The position numbers and the translations under genes are program-made. 64,000 bases of DNA. It comes from Fratercula arctica. Its lineage: Eukaryota; Chordata; Aves; Charadriiformes; Alcidae. Positions within the stretch are counted from its first letter, which is position 1. Every line of letters begins with the position of its first letter. The notes beneath the pieces are model-generated. The model did no database searches, was not told where the DNA came from, and was given only the letters and a program-made list of their open reading frames with translations. The stretch spans positions 12,332,001-12,396,000 of the forward strand of contig CANTUZ010000005.1 of NCBI GenBank assembly GCA_947846985.1, read 5' to 3'. Shown here piece by piece: positions 45,501 through 58,600 of this stretch.

Positions 45501-48500
45501 AAACCCGTCTTTTTAATATTTTTCTGAGTAAACATTTAAAGCTATTAAAAGCTTATTCCACAACCTTTTAAGATCAATTTTGTAAATGAGAAATGTCAAA
45601 GTAAAGAAATACTTGCATTTTGAAATAAAGTATATGTACACAGAGATATGTATTTTCCCCTTCCTTACACACGTGTACATTTTATTTAATGTATAATATA
45701 TTTTATAACATACTATATAATACATTTTGTATACACTTAAATAATAAACTGTAAGTAACCTAGCTCTTCTGCCTATTTACATATCTGTGAACTAAGATTT
45801 CATGGATGTTTCTTTTGATCTAATAGAAACACTGTTAGAATACATAGCTTCAAGTTGAACAGTATTTACTCTTAACCACAGCATTAATTGTCAGAGATGT
45901 TGGGACTTTTTTAAGGTTTACTTTATGTTCTCACCAGTGTGTTTTCATACAACTTCATGCCCCCCTTCTCCTCCCTCCCCCCTTCTCTAATGTTTCTTTA
46001 ACATCTCTTTCTTACTTTTTAAATATAAGACACTAATTTTTGTTGGGCACACTAATAACTTCATGTCCTGGCGAAAAAAAATAATCTTTGTATGGGTAAA
46101 AAAAATAGTAATTTTAATTTTTTCCCCCTCAAGATGGAAACTGTTATTCTACTGGATCTAATTACTAAATGTGAAGTAGGTATATTTTTCTGTAATTTAT
46201 TTCATCCCAAGAGGAAAAAGTGAACTTTTAAAACTTGAACTTTATGCCAATGATTCTATATAATGTCTTAACATGCATCTTACTATTAATAATGGAAAAT
46301 ACTTTATTTTTTGTCATCCTACATTATGGATGAAAAACATAAATCAGATTACTTTAGAACTCCAGTGTAATAGCACAATGTGTGTCTAGCTAATAATTTA
46401 TTTAAGAAATGTCTGTTCCGTGTTTCTGTCTAGCACTTGATATGTTTATTTCCACATTTTTCTTAGAAGGCCAGGGACATTTTGTTCAGTTATTTGAGAA
46501 GTAATGTGGATGGATGCCATACTTGAAGACTGTTTTCATACCTCCTATCAACATGTAACTTAAGTTTACAATTAACTTGATTCATGCAAGTAGAGCCACT
46601 GATTCTTAACTTGACCAGGCGTATACCTAGCTATCTTCTTAAGTTAAGGCCTCAGACTGGAAGGCAACCGGTAACTGTTATCAGCCAGAAGCATACGTTA
46701 TTTTAAGATGCGAGGAGGTATTCTAGGCACTGGTTCACTAGATAATTTGGAACCTATTTCTATGTATTGCTCTGAGTATACATTCTTGCTCAACTTCTGA
46801 AACCATGTGGCAAGTGGATAACACTGGTGTGTGAGCAGTAATGAATATCTAATTAAAAGTAATTTAACTGAACAAGTACCTGTTAACTGTAACTTTCCAG
46901 AAGCAGGTAACAGCATTTAGAAAGAAAAATAATGTACAGCTGTAAGTTTTCAAGCATTCCTTTCCCCCTTCTTGAGGTACCTTTTAAAATCAGTATTCCC
47001 TGATATGTCAGGGTGGTTATACGGGGAGATATTGGACATTGCATTCTCAACCCATGTTGTTAATGGAGTCTAGGCCACAGTTCACAGCAGTAGCAAGCTA
47101 TCAGGCTAGAAATGGTGTTTTGCAAACTGCCTGGAAATTCTTGATTTTGCATATTAATAGAAAAATATCTATCATCCTCAAAGTGAGTAAAACTGAATAG
47201 TGTGAGGAATGAAATTGGCCTCTCTCAGTAAGCTGCATATGGATGTCTGCCTGGAGTTCAGAGCTGATTTCATTTGCCAAAGGGCAGTAGTGGTACTGTT
47301 AGTGTCTTGTAGTCCTCTGCTGCTGGAATTGCCCTCCATGATGCAGTATTCTTATAAATAAAACTGTGTTTCTGTCTTCAAGCTCAGCCTCGGATGTAAA
47401 GTCGTGTTCTTTCCGGCTTGCACATCACCACTAATAGAGCTGCTGCTGGAACTTAGTCAAGAATTCTGTTGATTCAGAAGCCAGTAACGAAACTCCCAGA
47501 ACTATGTTGCCTCTGCAAGTATGAGCCAAAGTTTATTTATATCAGTCAAGTGACTATGCATGCATACAGATCAGATCATTTAAATGAAGGAAGATGCAGC
47601 TTTCACAAGTTACTCCTGGTTATTATCTTACTGGGTAAAGAGGGACTCCCATTTGCACCTCAGCAGATTATTTGGCAATTTCAAGATGAATGTATGGTAA
47701 TTCCTAATGTGCTGGAAGCACAAACTTCTAAGAGAACGCTTTTAACTAGTTAATAACTAAATATTGTTCAGGCATAAATCCTTTGTGTTAATCAATGTAA
47801 CACAACTCAAGCAACAAACTAGGCAACTCATGTAGGCAAAATTGGTAGGCATAGTACATTTGGCAGCTGCGTGACTTAAGTCTTGAAGGACAGGTATGCC
47901 TCAGATTCTCACTTCTTTAGTGATATGTACTTCTAATATTGAGTCCTTTTTTAACAGTGCCAAGAGTGGCTGTGTTTTCTAATGTAATCTTAAAAATATA
48001 TGCTGCTTACTTTAGCTGACATTTTGTGCAGAAGCTGTACACAAGGAATACAATACTGATATTAATCTGTCTGAAACTAGTGATGGAAACCCTGCAATTC
48101 TTGTGATTACTTTCATTGCTTAACCTTGCTTTCAAAGTTTTTCAGAGTTTAGCCTGAACTTCCTTTGCTGATGTTTAATGCTGCCGTTCAGCAGTACATA
48201 GAAAAAGATGTCTTTTTACTTTTCTTCAGGGTAATTTGTATTTTACCATGGGCATGTAAATGCAGCAGTCTGTTTTGTTCTTTGTAAACAGATGCTGCTT
48301 TATGAAAGGCTTTAAACATCATCATAGGAGATGTGAAAATCATGACTCCTTTGAATTCATATACATCTAATCGTTAATGTCACTTCTGCAAACATTTCCC
48401 CTAATATCTTAACTCTAATATAAAAATACCTGTATTACTTCCTCTCAGAAAAGTTCAGTCATGGTTATTTCTAACAGGCTATTATTACTCATTAACTAGG

Positions 48501-48992
48501 CCATTGAGACTGTAGGAATACAAAAGAAGAAAAACCACCTCATGCACAAATTTAGCAATCATATGTCTAAAATAAGACAAAACACTTCTGTAGAACACTT
48601 CAAAAATTGGACATTTGTGTAAGCATTGGAGAAAATAATAATTTTGCTTAGAAATTAAAGTAGACTGAAAATTTTGAAGGGATGACTTTGACTTCCTTTT
48701 GCAAAGCTTTATAGCAGATCTACTGAGAAACTTCTAAAAATGCCACTCATGATCCTGAAAAGTGTTTGGAGAAGCTGGCTTTGTTGTGTGTTGTATTGTT
48801 TTGTTTTTTGCATGCGTCTATATTAACTGTGTCTTATTGCATGAGGGAGAAGATACCTACTTTGACCTTGAATATATATATACACTTTCCAAACTGACCT
48901 GGTAAAGGTATTGATCACTTAACATTCTCTGCCTAGAGATTCAGCCTGCTGTACTGATTTGAATATTAGTGAATAAGAACATTCCTCAAATG
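42583..48992. other. intergenic, no gene recognised
   Basis: AT-rich sequence with a C15 run at 43829-43843, TA-rich stretches at about 45690-45730, and no exon, RNA gene or clear mobile element that I can support. Confidence 0.55.
43829..43843. repeat. C15 homopolymer
   Basis: Fifteen consecutive C on the plus strand. Length may vary between individuals and is error-prone in sequencing. Confidence 0.9.
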
Positions 48993-49497
48993 TTTTCTTC
49001 CTTCCTTCCTTCCTTCCTTCCTTCCTTCCTTCCTTCCTTCCTTCCTTCCTTCCTTCCTGCCTTCCTTCCTTCCTCCCTCCCTCCCTCCCTTCCTTCTTCC
49101 TCCCTCCCTTCCTCCCTCCCTTCCTTCCTCCCTTCCTTCCTCCCTTCCTTCCTTCCCTTCCTTCCTTCCTTCCTTCCTTCCTTCCTTCCTTCCTTCCTTC
49201 CTTCCTTCCTTCCTCCCTTCCTTCCTTCCTCCCTTCCTCCCTTCCTCCCTTCCTCCCTCCCTTCCTTCCTCCCTTCCTCCCTCCCTCCCTTCCTTCCTTC
49301 CTTCCTTCCTTCCTTCCTTCCTTCCTTCCTTCCTTCCTTCCTTCCTTCCTTCCTTCCTTCCTTCCTTCCTTCCTCCCTCCCTCCCTCCCTCCCTCCCTCC
49401 CTTCCTCCCTTCCTCCCTCCCTTCCTTCCTCCCTCCTCCCTCCCTCCCTTCCTCCCTTCCTCCCTTCCTTCCTCCCTTCCTTCCTCCCTTCCTTCCC
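48993..49497. repeat. long CCTT/CCCT pyrimidine microsatellite (505 bp)
   Basis: About 505 bp of pure C and T on the plus strand, interrupted by a single G at 49059. It is built of CCTT tetramers with blocks of CCCT variants. The minus strand is therefore almost entirely purine. Open frames of 176-205 residues on both strands here (GRKEGRKE or FLPSFLPS repeats) are translation artefacts. Perfect polypurine tracts of this kind can form triplex (H-) DNA. Confidence 0.98.
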
Positions 49498-49652
49498 AGG
49501 AAGAGTGTAAAAGCATTCACGTAACACAGCTTTGGAATTTTTCTGCGCTAATAAACTGTATAAACATCAGCAGAGGGCGGTATTGAGATATAAATAGAAT
49601 AATCATAAATTGAAATTAAACGAAGTGTTGCCATGTGTTTTCAGTTCTCCTT

Positions 49653-49735
49653 CATAGAATCACAGTATAATTTATGATGAAAAGGGTCTCTGAAGGTCAT
49701 TGGGTCAATCCATGTCTCAGAGAACCAAATTCAAA
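49653..49735 (-). mobile_element. short CR1 LINE 3'-end fragment
   Basis: TTCATAGAATCACAGTATAA, then AAAAGGGTCTCTGAAGGTCAT and GGGTCAATCC, parallels the complement of a CR1 3' tail followed by the AAGGGAC..AAGGTCAT..GTCCAACC block. It is diverged and short, so old. Confidence 0.55.
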
Positions 49736-52700
49736 GTTAAATACAATCAGTATGGTCATAGTAATGTGTCTACATTGTTGGATATTCTATAACAACGTGC
49801 AGTCACCTAAGTTTTCTCTCTAAATCACTTTTATATCCAGCTGTGAGACTGGATGCAAAGCATGTCCAGTGCTGAAGTGTAATAATTTGGTCTGAAAAAT
49901 ACTAGAAAAAAAAAAAAAGTTTAACCATTTTTGTTTACAAGGTCAGACAATTTTTAACAATTGCTTTTATGTGTTTTCATCAACTTTAATAATAATAGGC
50001 AAGCGTTTGGAAAAAAAAATAAGTCCTATGAGTATCTTGTCTGTTTCTTCTGCAAGGCAAGACTGACCAGCATGGTTATATTTATGTAGCTTCTGTTGGA
50101 ACAACCTCTTATGGTTTATTTCTTTTTTTGTTTTTAAGTTTCTATACTATTTGCTACTCGATAGTATGATTTTTTTTTCCTACATCTTTAGGATGGAGAT
50201 GGAAAGCTGAGATAGACAGTAACAGGAAGAATTTACAAAAGTGAATATTGCTGCTTTTTTTCAAGATGTGCTGTATCGAGTTTGTGGACGGATTTATAGA
50301 AATCAGAGGCTTCTCCAAATCAGTAAGTTTTACTGAGGAAATTTTCCTTTTTAAATATAAACACAGCCCTAGCCTGTCATCATTACTTGAATTAATTGCA
50401 GTTCCTTTTCTCAGTCTGCTTGCTTATATTAGCTAAAATTTTGTTGGCTAAAATGGTATACTGTTGAATTTTGTAGGATACAGCATTTTCCTTTACACTA
50501 GTGAATTCTGCGATGCTTTTCAAGAGTGTATTTGAGACAAAATTGCAGACTTCTGAGCTGTGGAACACATGTCTATTTTAAGATGCTAAACAATGCTGTG
50601 TTAGGGAGTTTACTGACACTCATGTCACATAAAAGCACTTCTGACATTTACTTAAACCGTTTAGATGCACTAATGATTTGTATAATTGACTTCAAGACAA
50701 ATGTGTTACTCCTGTCTTCAGTCTGAGAGGCAATGTTGTTACATCTCAGTGTTGTAGTTTTCAATCTTTTTTTGACAAAGAGTTACAATGTTTATTCAGA
50801 CAAAATATTTGTGATTCCGCTTGTTAAATAGAACTGCTACAAAGGAGAACATCTGTTTTTTTAAATTCTCTTTTTGATTCTAGAAAAGTGAATACTAAGA
50901 GTGTTGTTAAGTCACTCTTAAGAGTAACACAAATGTTTGCCCACTCCTGTTGATGGTAAACTGGGACAACTCATAAAGAGATTGTTGGCATCTTAAAGGC
51001 ACTTTTCCCTCCCAGTTAAGTCAACTGGGTTTTAAAGCTGTTTGACTAAAATTCTAGCTCTTCTCAGATGTCTGGCTACTCCTTTAACATAAGCAGTGGG
51101 GTTTAGTTAAATCGGCAGTTTAGATTCCTGCAACTATCCAAACAAATTAGTTTAAACTAACTCAGGCAAACGACCTCATGAGCCACATGCATTTTTTGAG
51201 TGTTGCTGTGTATATATTCTTGCAAGAGGAAATACCAGTTGATGTGACATTCAGTGAAGGCTAGAAAGTGCTGCTGGAACCTGAGGTGGATGCAGACTAG
51301 GCCAGAACTCTTTTGTTATCAGTACCAGCACAGCTTGGGTATGGTATATATTTCGGTTGTGATCAGAATTTTGACAAGGATTATATGATGTTTTATAAGC
51401 GTAGTTACATTGCTTAAAGGCCTGCACAGCTTGGGTGGGCCCACTCTGCATATCAGCGCTGTGCTTCCCAGTATCTCCGGTTCCTGAAGCAGCATGAGAC
51501 TGCTCTTTGTGCTGCTGTTAAAATACCTGTTAAAAGTTGGAGACAGATCCAAATGAGTAGACAATATATTTTGATCACTGATAAGATGCTTTTGTCTTTG
51601 ATGGATGGGAATGATTGTCACATCGAAATAATATAAAGTCAGAAACTGTTCTCCCAATTAGTATGTTATTTAAAAAAAACAATGAATATTTTAAAAAATT
51701 CTCAAATATTCTTAATTTCAAAATGCTGAAAATATCTTTATTTTTTGTTTAGAGAACGTCAGCAGAGAATTATTTTTCTGTTTGATTTCAATAATATTAT
51801 ATATTCAACATGCAGATGAGTAATACTAGCTGTAGAACCAAGGTAGGCATAAATATCTGTAAAGGTAATGTAATAGTTGAGTGTGATGGAAGATGATGGC
51901 ATGGAGGTGAGAAAGTACTTCTGTAGCAAGTTTTTAATGGTGTACAGTGTGGAAGACTTGGGGCCATGCAAAGCACAGAAAAAAAAAAATCAGTTTAAGA
52001 CAACTGCTAATGACAAATACTGTCTTTTCTGACTGCTGACTGAGACTATATAATAGCTGGGCTTTAAGCAGCACAAAATTCACAACTTGGCAGTCCCAGC
52101 AATGCTAATGTGGGAAGGGCCCCTACTGTAAACTTGTGTCTCTCCTGCAGAAAATGTAGCTCAAAAGGGATATCAAGGACAATGATGAAGAATTGACTAA
52201 ACTTTAACCACATGGAAGTTATGAATGGCCTTTGTTTAAATTGTTGCTCTTAACTCCCAAGCTACAGTGGTGAACACCATTGTAAACAATAGCACTTTTA
52301 GCACTCCTGCTGACAATCCTTCTTGCAGTGAGTATTTGGAGTGTCCTTGGTGAAAAAGAATGTGAGGTCACACGTTGTATTATCCAGTAACTAAAAAAAG
52401 TTGAGATACGTGAAATTATATGGGAAAGCAGCTGAATTATACCTGGTAGACTGCAAAAGGAACATATCCCTAGTGCTTTCAGAAGTAGGTACTAAATCTA
52501 AAAAAAAAACAAGTATTGATTTTAGTCATGACCTTGTGAGATCAGTTACTCTGATTGATTAGACTGAAGCATATAGCACTACAGATCCTTCATGTAACAT
52601 CCTGTGTTTTGCTGTTTCCCTTCCTTTCCCCCTGCCCCAAACCCTAGCACGTTGCCCTCAAATGGCTGCCAAGCAGTTTTGTACTATTGTGTATATGTGT

Positions 52701-53836
52701 TAAAAAAAAAGATTGCACATAATTGTCTATTTTTCATGACAAGCTTTACTTCATCTTTGAAACAAATTCTAGGGAGAGTTTTGGGATCTTTTCTGTTATC
52801 TTAATATTGTAAAATTTGGTTGCAACTCTTTTGTTGACTTTTCCATGAGGATGACCAATTGCGCTCTTGCTTAGTTTATATTCTGTTACTATTCTAATAG
52901 GATGAGTGGAGAGAAGACATTGTTTATTTTTACTTTCCTCTGTAGGGTTTTGGTTTGTGACACTTCTCTGTGAAATTATCCATATGTTTCCTTGGTAGTT
53001 TTCTAGGAAGAGTTAAGTTCATTATTATACAGAAAAGGATGACATCCAAGGTGCTGCTCTTGTTTTGGCAACTTGAGTTTTGTTCCAAAAATGTTGTTTA
53101 AAATAACATCAGTGGGATTTACGGTCAAGGATTTTTAAATGCTTCTTGTATTGTGGAACAAGTTAGAGTGAATTTAAAATCCTTTAGTCAAATTTATTCT
53201 GAACCTTTAAAAAAAAAGGTGGGGGTGTGTGGGGGGAATTTCTTATAAACATTTGTAGGGGCATTTATAAACATATGTTTCTTGGATTCCTGGAATTGAA
53301 AGCAACTGTATGTAGTGCTTCTTCCCATGTAGCTAATTATCTACAATAAACTTTCTAAAAGCAAACAAATTAGATCAGTATATCTCATAAGAAAATTTTT
53401 ATGCGGGTGCTCTACCTCTGACCTGGAAATAAAATTGGTAGGAATTTTCCATTTATTTTGGAAAGACTGACACTGCTAACAGTGGATTATCTATGGGTTC
53501 TTTTACTAATGAAATGTACACATAGCAACCATATAAGGAAGGAAGCCAGTCTTTTGTCTTTCTTTCATTCATTCAACTTTTTTTTTTTTTTAAGAAATGG
53601 TAAATTAGTTTAACAGCTGTATTTCCAAAAGTGAAAAGTGTGTCTGTACTTGGTTCTGTACAATGCCTGTCCTAATAGGCTTCTGAGCTTGGTTAAGGTT
53701 TGTAAATTCTACTATGTTCTTTGAGTCAAATTCTTGACCATTAACTCAGCTCACAGATATTTAATGACATTTTTTGCAACACTGCAAGTAGTAATGGAGA
53801 TTTAGTACTGAGCAGATGGTACAGTACTGAGGAATG

Positions 53837-53894
53837 ATTGGCAAGTTAATATTACTCGCCATTAATTAATTAATATTAATATTAATTGGCAAGT
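53837..53894. repeat. ATTAATTAATATTAAT-rich patch between direct repeats
   Basis: ATTGGCAAGT occurs at 53837-53846 and 53885-53894. Between them is a near-palindromic run of ATTAAT and ATATTAAT units. Confidence 0.7.
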
Positions 53895-54274
53895 AAAGTT
53901 GTATTATTTTTCTTATTCCTGAGACTCTGTAAAAAAGAAAAAAAAAAAACCTGAAATTCTCTCGTGGTTGAGTGTCTGCATAGCTTATGCATAACTAGAG
54001 CAGTGGGCAATGGCTACCTTACCTTGCTGTGTGTCAGTAAGCTTGACTTTTACAGACTATTGATAGCCAAATCAGTTGTTATGTTTTTTCTAGCATTTTC
54101 TCATGTCTGTGTTTGAAGACTTGGGAAGAACAGTAATTCAAGGACCCTCCAGCAATTATGCTGTATCTCAACTTGGCAGTTCAAAACCATAAACCTTCAA
54201 AGGCCAATGCTAACCCTGCTTACTTGTGAAGAAGATAGGACCATGATCAGGCAGTACTTAAGTCTTAGACTTAA

Positions 54275-54340
54275 TTTAGTATATATTTTTTAGTAATTTT
54301 ACAATTTTAGTATATATTTAGACTCATTTAGTATATATTT
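54275..54340. repeat. three spaced copies of TTTAGTATATATTT
   Basis: The same 14-mer appears at 54275-54288, 54306-54319 and 54327-54340, with a partial fourth (CTTAGTATGTTCT) near 54353. This suggests a small decayed tandem array. Confidence 0.85.
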
Positions 54341-55574
54341 TCTGCTAATGCACTTAGTATGTTCTATACAGTGTGTGTTCTATGTGACATAAGAACAACC
54401 AAAACATTATATGTAATGGAAAGGATCAATATTTTGGGGGCAAGATTAGGAATACAAGATGCTTTACAGTCTGAGTGAGAAAAGGGCTTACATGGGACTT
54501 AAGCGCTGTGGGCTGTAGGACAATTTACTGCAGCTCCTAAAAACTAAATGCATGCCTGAACTAAGCTGGGTGCCTCATGAGCAGCAGTATCAGTGTTGTC
54601 TTGCTATGATAGCAAACATAATAAGGTTTTTATTAGCATACTCACAAACTTTTGTCAACTTTGTAGAGTTATTGCATACAATGTTATATGCAGTGCTGCA
54701 AGCAAACTGTTTGAAAAAAATTATTTGAAAATCATTTGAAAAATGCAAACTTACTACTGAGCAGATGAAGGGAGGAAAAAGCACCTGGAAATGAATGAAA
54801 TTCTGTGCTGAATGTTTAAATAACACAACTTCTTGTTATGCTTATGAAATGCTAACCAGTTTGTTAAATCTGTTTTCTAAATGCAAAACTTCTTACATGA
54901 AGGTGGCTTTAAGCCAATGCCCACGCTGGAGGGTAGGAAGTCACAGGCAGCTGCTTGTACAGGCAAGAAGCTGGAGACAACGTTGTGGAATATACACAGT
55001 AGTGGCATCTGTTGTTTTGTTTGTCTGGACCATGTTTACTCCCTCATTAGGTCAGCTCTGAGGAATGAGGCTGACTGTGGCTTAACAAATCCTACTTCTT
55101 AAAATGGCTTTGTTTCCCCGATGTGGAAAGCTTGGAAGAAGGGGACAACGAAGCAGTAGCACAGATAGTCTTTTCTGAAAAGGGATGGGAGAGTGAGTCT
55201 GGTTTCTTGTGGACAGGCAAAAGGAGGTGGGGAGGAAAACTCTGATGAAGAAGGACATGGAGGGAGAGTGGTGCAGGGAGATGGTGAAGCATGGTGGAAC
55301 TGATTTTGTTGTTGTTCTGGGAGATTGCCCCCCTGTTGTTTTATGTTGGTTTTTGTCAGATGTGTTTGGGAAGCTGAGAACTTGACTTTTAGAATCTTAG
55401 GCCTAGAAATGTAGGTCTGTTCTAAGACCATACCCATTTTGTTCTTGTAAGCGTTCATGTTTGCATGAAAATAGTTGGACACAAATGTTGTATGTATGCT
55501 TGTGGCAGACTGTGCCTTGCCTCATGTTACATCTTAAAAATCAACAGAAGTATGTTTGAGGTCTGTCTATTTGT

Positions 55575-55577
<3 letters not shown>

Positions 55578-55605
<28 letters not shown>
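55578..55605. repeat. T28 homopolymer
   Basis: Twenty-eight consecutive T, followed by GGTGTGG and another T8 run. No target duplication or retroposed body was recognised, so it is listed only as a simple repeat. Confidence 0.9.
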
Positions 55606-58600
55606 GGTGTGGTTGTGCCTTTTTTTTCCTGGAATGAACCCTGGAAACTGAATTTTCAGTTCAATTATGAAGCACCTATGAAAGCATAAATGGCATGCCA
55701 TAGCCTTAGCCTCTCTTCCAATTCTGCCATTTCTATTGATGTGAATGCTAGGCACTAGTGTGTAAATGTCTGCTAATGCATGTGCTGCCTCATGGTTTAC
55801 AAAATATCATGGGACACGCCTGCAAATGCATGGGACATTGTGTTCATGGTTTTTTTGGTTTTGTTTTTGGGGTTTTTTTTAATTGACTAAAGTTTCTGGG
55901 TAAGGCTCTACCAAAAGAACAACAAAAAGTATACAAACTAGGGGTATTGCATGCCTGGTAAATTTTAAGGACTGCATATTATTAGCATTCAATTCTCTGC
56001 CAACTAATGCAGTTGAAGTGAAAATTTATGCCTCCCAGTTTGGAGGATGCCATTTTATTGGCTTATTTAAGTAGTTTGCTTTCCTCCCCCCTCCTTTTTT
56101 TTTTAAACTTTTACCTTAGCAGTGTCTGTCTGTCTCAAGTCCTGTGGTTAAGCAGGAAACAAGTGCTTAGCACAAGCATAGAATTTTATTTAACTTACAA
56201 CTGTCCAGATGTTTGCTTCATGGTAAAAGCCCATGTGAATGCATTGTTCTTAACATGGAAAATTCAGTAATACTTGCCCAAATTTAAGAGGGGAAGTGTG
56301 AAGGTGGCTTTGATGGGTGTTGCTATCTGCTGTTCTCCCAAGTCTTCTCAACTTTATTTTTCCTTCTTATGTCATATTGAATGTACAGAACAGGTTTGCT
56401 TTTAAGCTTTTATCCTCCAGAGAATTATCTTGGCATTCCAGAAGGGTAGAAAGGTGGAGCAGTAATGGATTAAATTCTGGCAGTGCTTGCATTGCACTAT
56501 AGAATCATGAATTTGCAATTGTTGGGGGCTGCACAGGACACTGAAAGCACCTCTGGGGACCTGTGAATATCAGTTGAAATGTAAACAAGCATCTTTAGGA
56601 CTTCTGTTCCCTTCTTCCTCTCATAGCTTCCCTCTGAAGGAGCTGATCCTCCTCATCTGGTGTCTGCAGAAACTTGTGTAATTTTTTCTCACTTTTCTTT
56701 GTGTCATCTGTGTTTGACCTTTGTATGTGTCCTTTTTGTCATCTGCAGCCATGCCCCTAGTTCCAGTTCTAGAAAACAGATGAGAGCTGGTCTTTCAAGC
56801 TTCTAAAGGCCTGTGAAGAAAATGAAACAACAGAGTTAGTATTGCAAAAAGAGACAAATTTTCAGAACTATGTTCTTGTAATCTCTGTATGTTAGTCCTG
56901 CTCAACAAACCTGGACTTTGTAAATTTTTACTATGTTTGTACAGTATTTTTCTCATTTGTGAGCATAGTTGTCTGAAGATAACATGTGAGGGAACTCTAA
57001 GGTCACACCTGGAGGGACTACAAGACTTTTTTTTTTTTTTTTTTAATTAAAAAGATACTTTTAATTGTCTTTGCAAGCATCTAAGAACTTTAAATGGATG
57101 TCAAAGGAGCATTAGTCCTGATAGAGCCTTTTAAACAATCTGATTTTTTCCAAATATATTGGGGTAGGCTACTTAGTGAAGATTCAATGGTAATGGCTGA
57201 ATGGAGGAAAGTGGAATCTTCTGGACTACAAAGTGAAGAGTCTTAAGACCTTGAGGGTGGCACAGGTAAATCCATAGAGATGTGTGTGAAAGCAGTGTTT
57301 GCACTGATGCACTGGTGTTTAATTTCATTAACCAAACAGAGTGCATAATATATAAATTTTGTGAAGGCTATCTCCTAGGAACAAAGACCTTGAAAAATAT
57401 TGGTAAGTTTCAGAAGCCCTCAGTGTTTAATAATTGTAGATTTGTGTCTTCTCCACTTCTCCAGGACTACAGGAGAAAGAGGTCTAGGCCCGGTAGGGGA
57501 TGCTATGGAAGGATTCAATTATATCAATAAGGTCTTTGAAGGTATACAGAAGATTTGAGGGTACAGGGAGGGGCAATGGGGGAAGAAGGGAGAGTGTTAA
57601 TGTAGTAAACTCTATCCTCTCTTAGATAGCATCAATGAAAAAGAATAAGCAAGACAAAATCAATTGTGGATTATGCTTAAAGATACTTGCCACAGTTTTA
57701 TAATAAACAGTGAAAGGCAGTTTCAAGGTGTTTACATATAGATGAAATTGCTTTCAAACATATTGGGGTGTGATTTGTAAGACCAAAAAGTTATTGCAAC
57801 ACACACTGAAAAAATGGTAATGCCTCCATGAAAGCTTAAGGCCATGCAAACTTATTCAAACTTTACCAAAAAAGTTTACAACCATTATCTCTTATTATGC
57901 TAATGTGTGTAAAAAGAGAAGGCTTTCAGAGACCAAGAGAAGTGCTTGTGTGCTTGAAGGCTTATCTGTGTTCCTCTAACTTATCGGTTAGTGAAATAAG
58001 ATATGCCCTGTATAGGAAATTGAGTAGTAACTGAAGCAGTTATAAGTCCAAAATACCAGCAGGGTTAGTAAAGCTGACTATTTTCTATAGGGGAAAAAGT
58101 CCAGAATCCTCCTTAGAAGTGATACTTGTCAGACAAGGATTTTAAGATGGTGAGACTGAACAATCAAATACCTTGTAGGACAGATAAAACAGTATCTGCA
58201 AGCAGCTGGTGTGGATGAAGAAGCAGATGCTCAGATGGTAAGCTATTTATGACAATAACAACTTAGGATACAATTAAGTGAAATATGCAGAGAAGTGAAT
58301 AGTAGAACTACGACTAAGAAGTTGTGAAGATTGTTGCTTTCCAAGTACCAAATGGCAGATGAAAGACGTCAGTCTATCCAATTAAAATATTCTGTGGCCT
58401 TTTCTTTACCTTGTATGACCTAGCCAATGTAATATTCAAATAAAAAGCAATAATTTATAAAATCATAATTAAGATACAAGTTTGATCCTCTGGCTGTTGT
58501 ATTGATTGCCCTCTTCCTTTTGCTAGGTATTCATGAGTGGTTTAATTCTCAATGTTTTGTAAAAAAAAACCAAACAAAAAATGAAAACACCAACACAAAA

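Noticed and set aside
48919..49586. Long open frames of 176-205 residues on both strands
   Set aside because: They are produced by the CCTT/CCCT microsatellite, encode only GRKE or FLPS repeats, and occur in several frames at once.
55578..55630. T28 run as the tail of a retroposed gene copy
   Set aside because: No target duplication and no recognisable coding or RNA body on either side.
56490..56560. Possible CR1 tail (TATAGAATCATGAATTTG)
   Set aside because: Only the first dozen bases resemble a CR1 end. The adjoining sequence does not follow the CR1 pattern.
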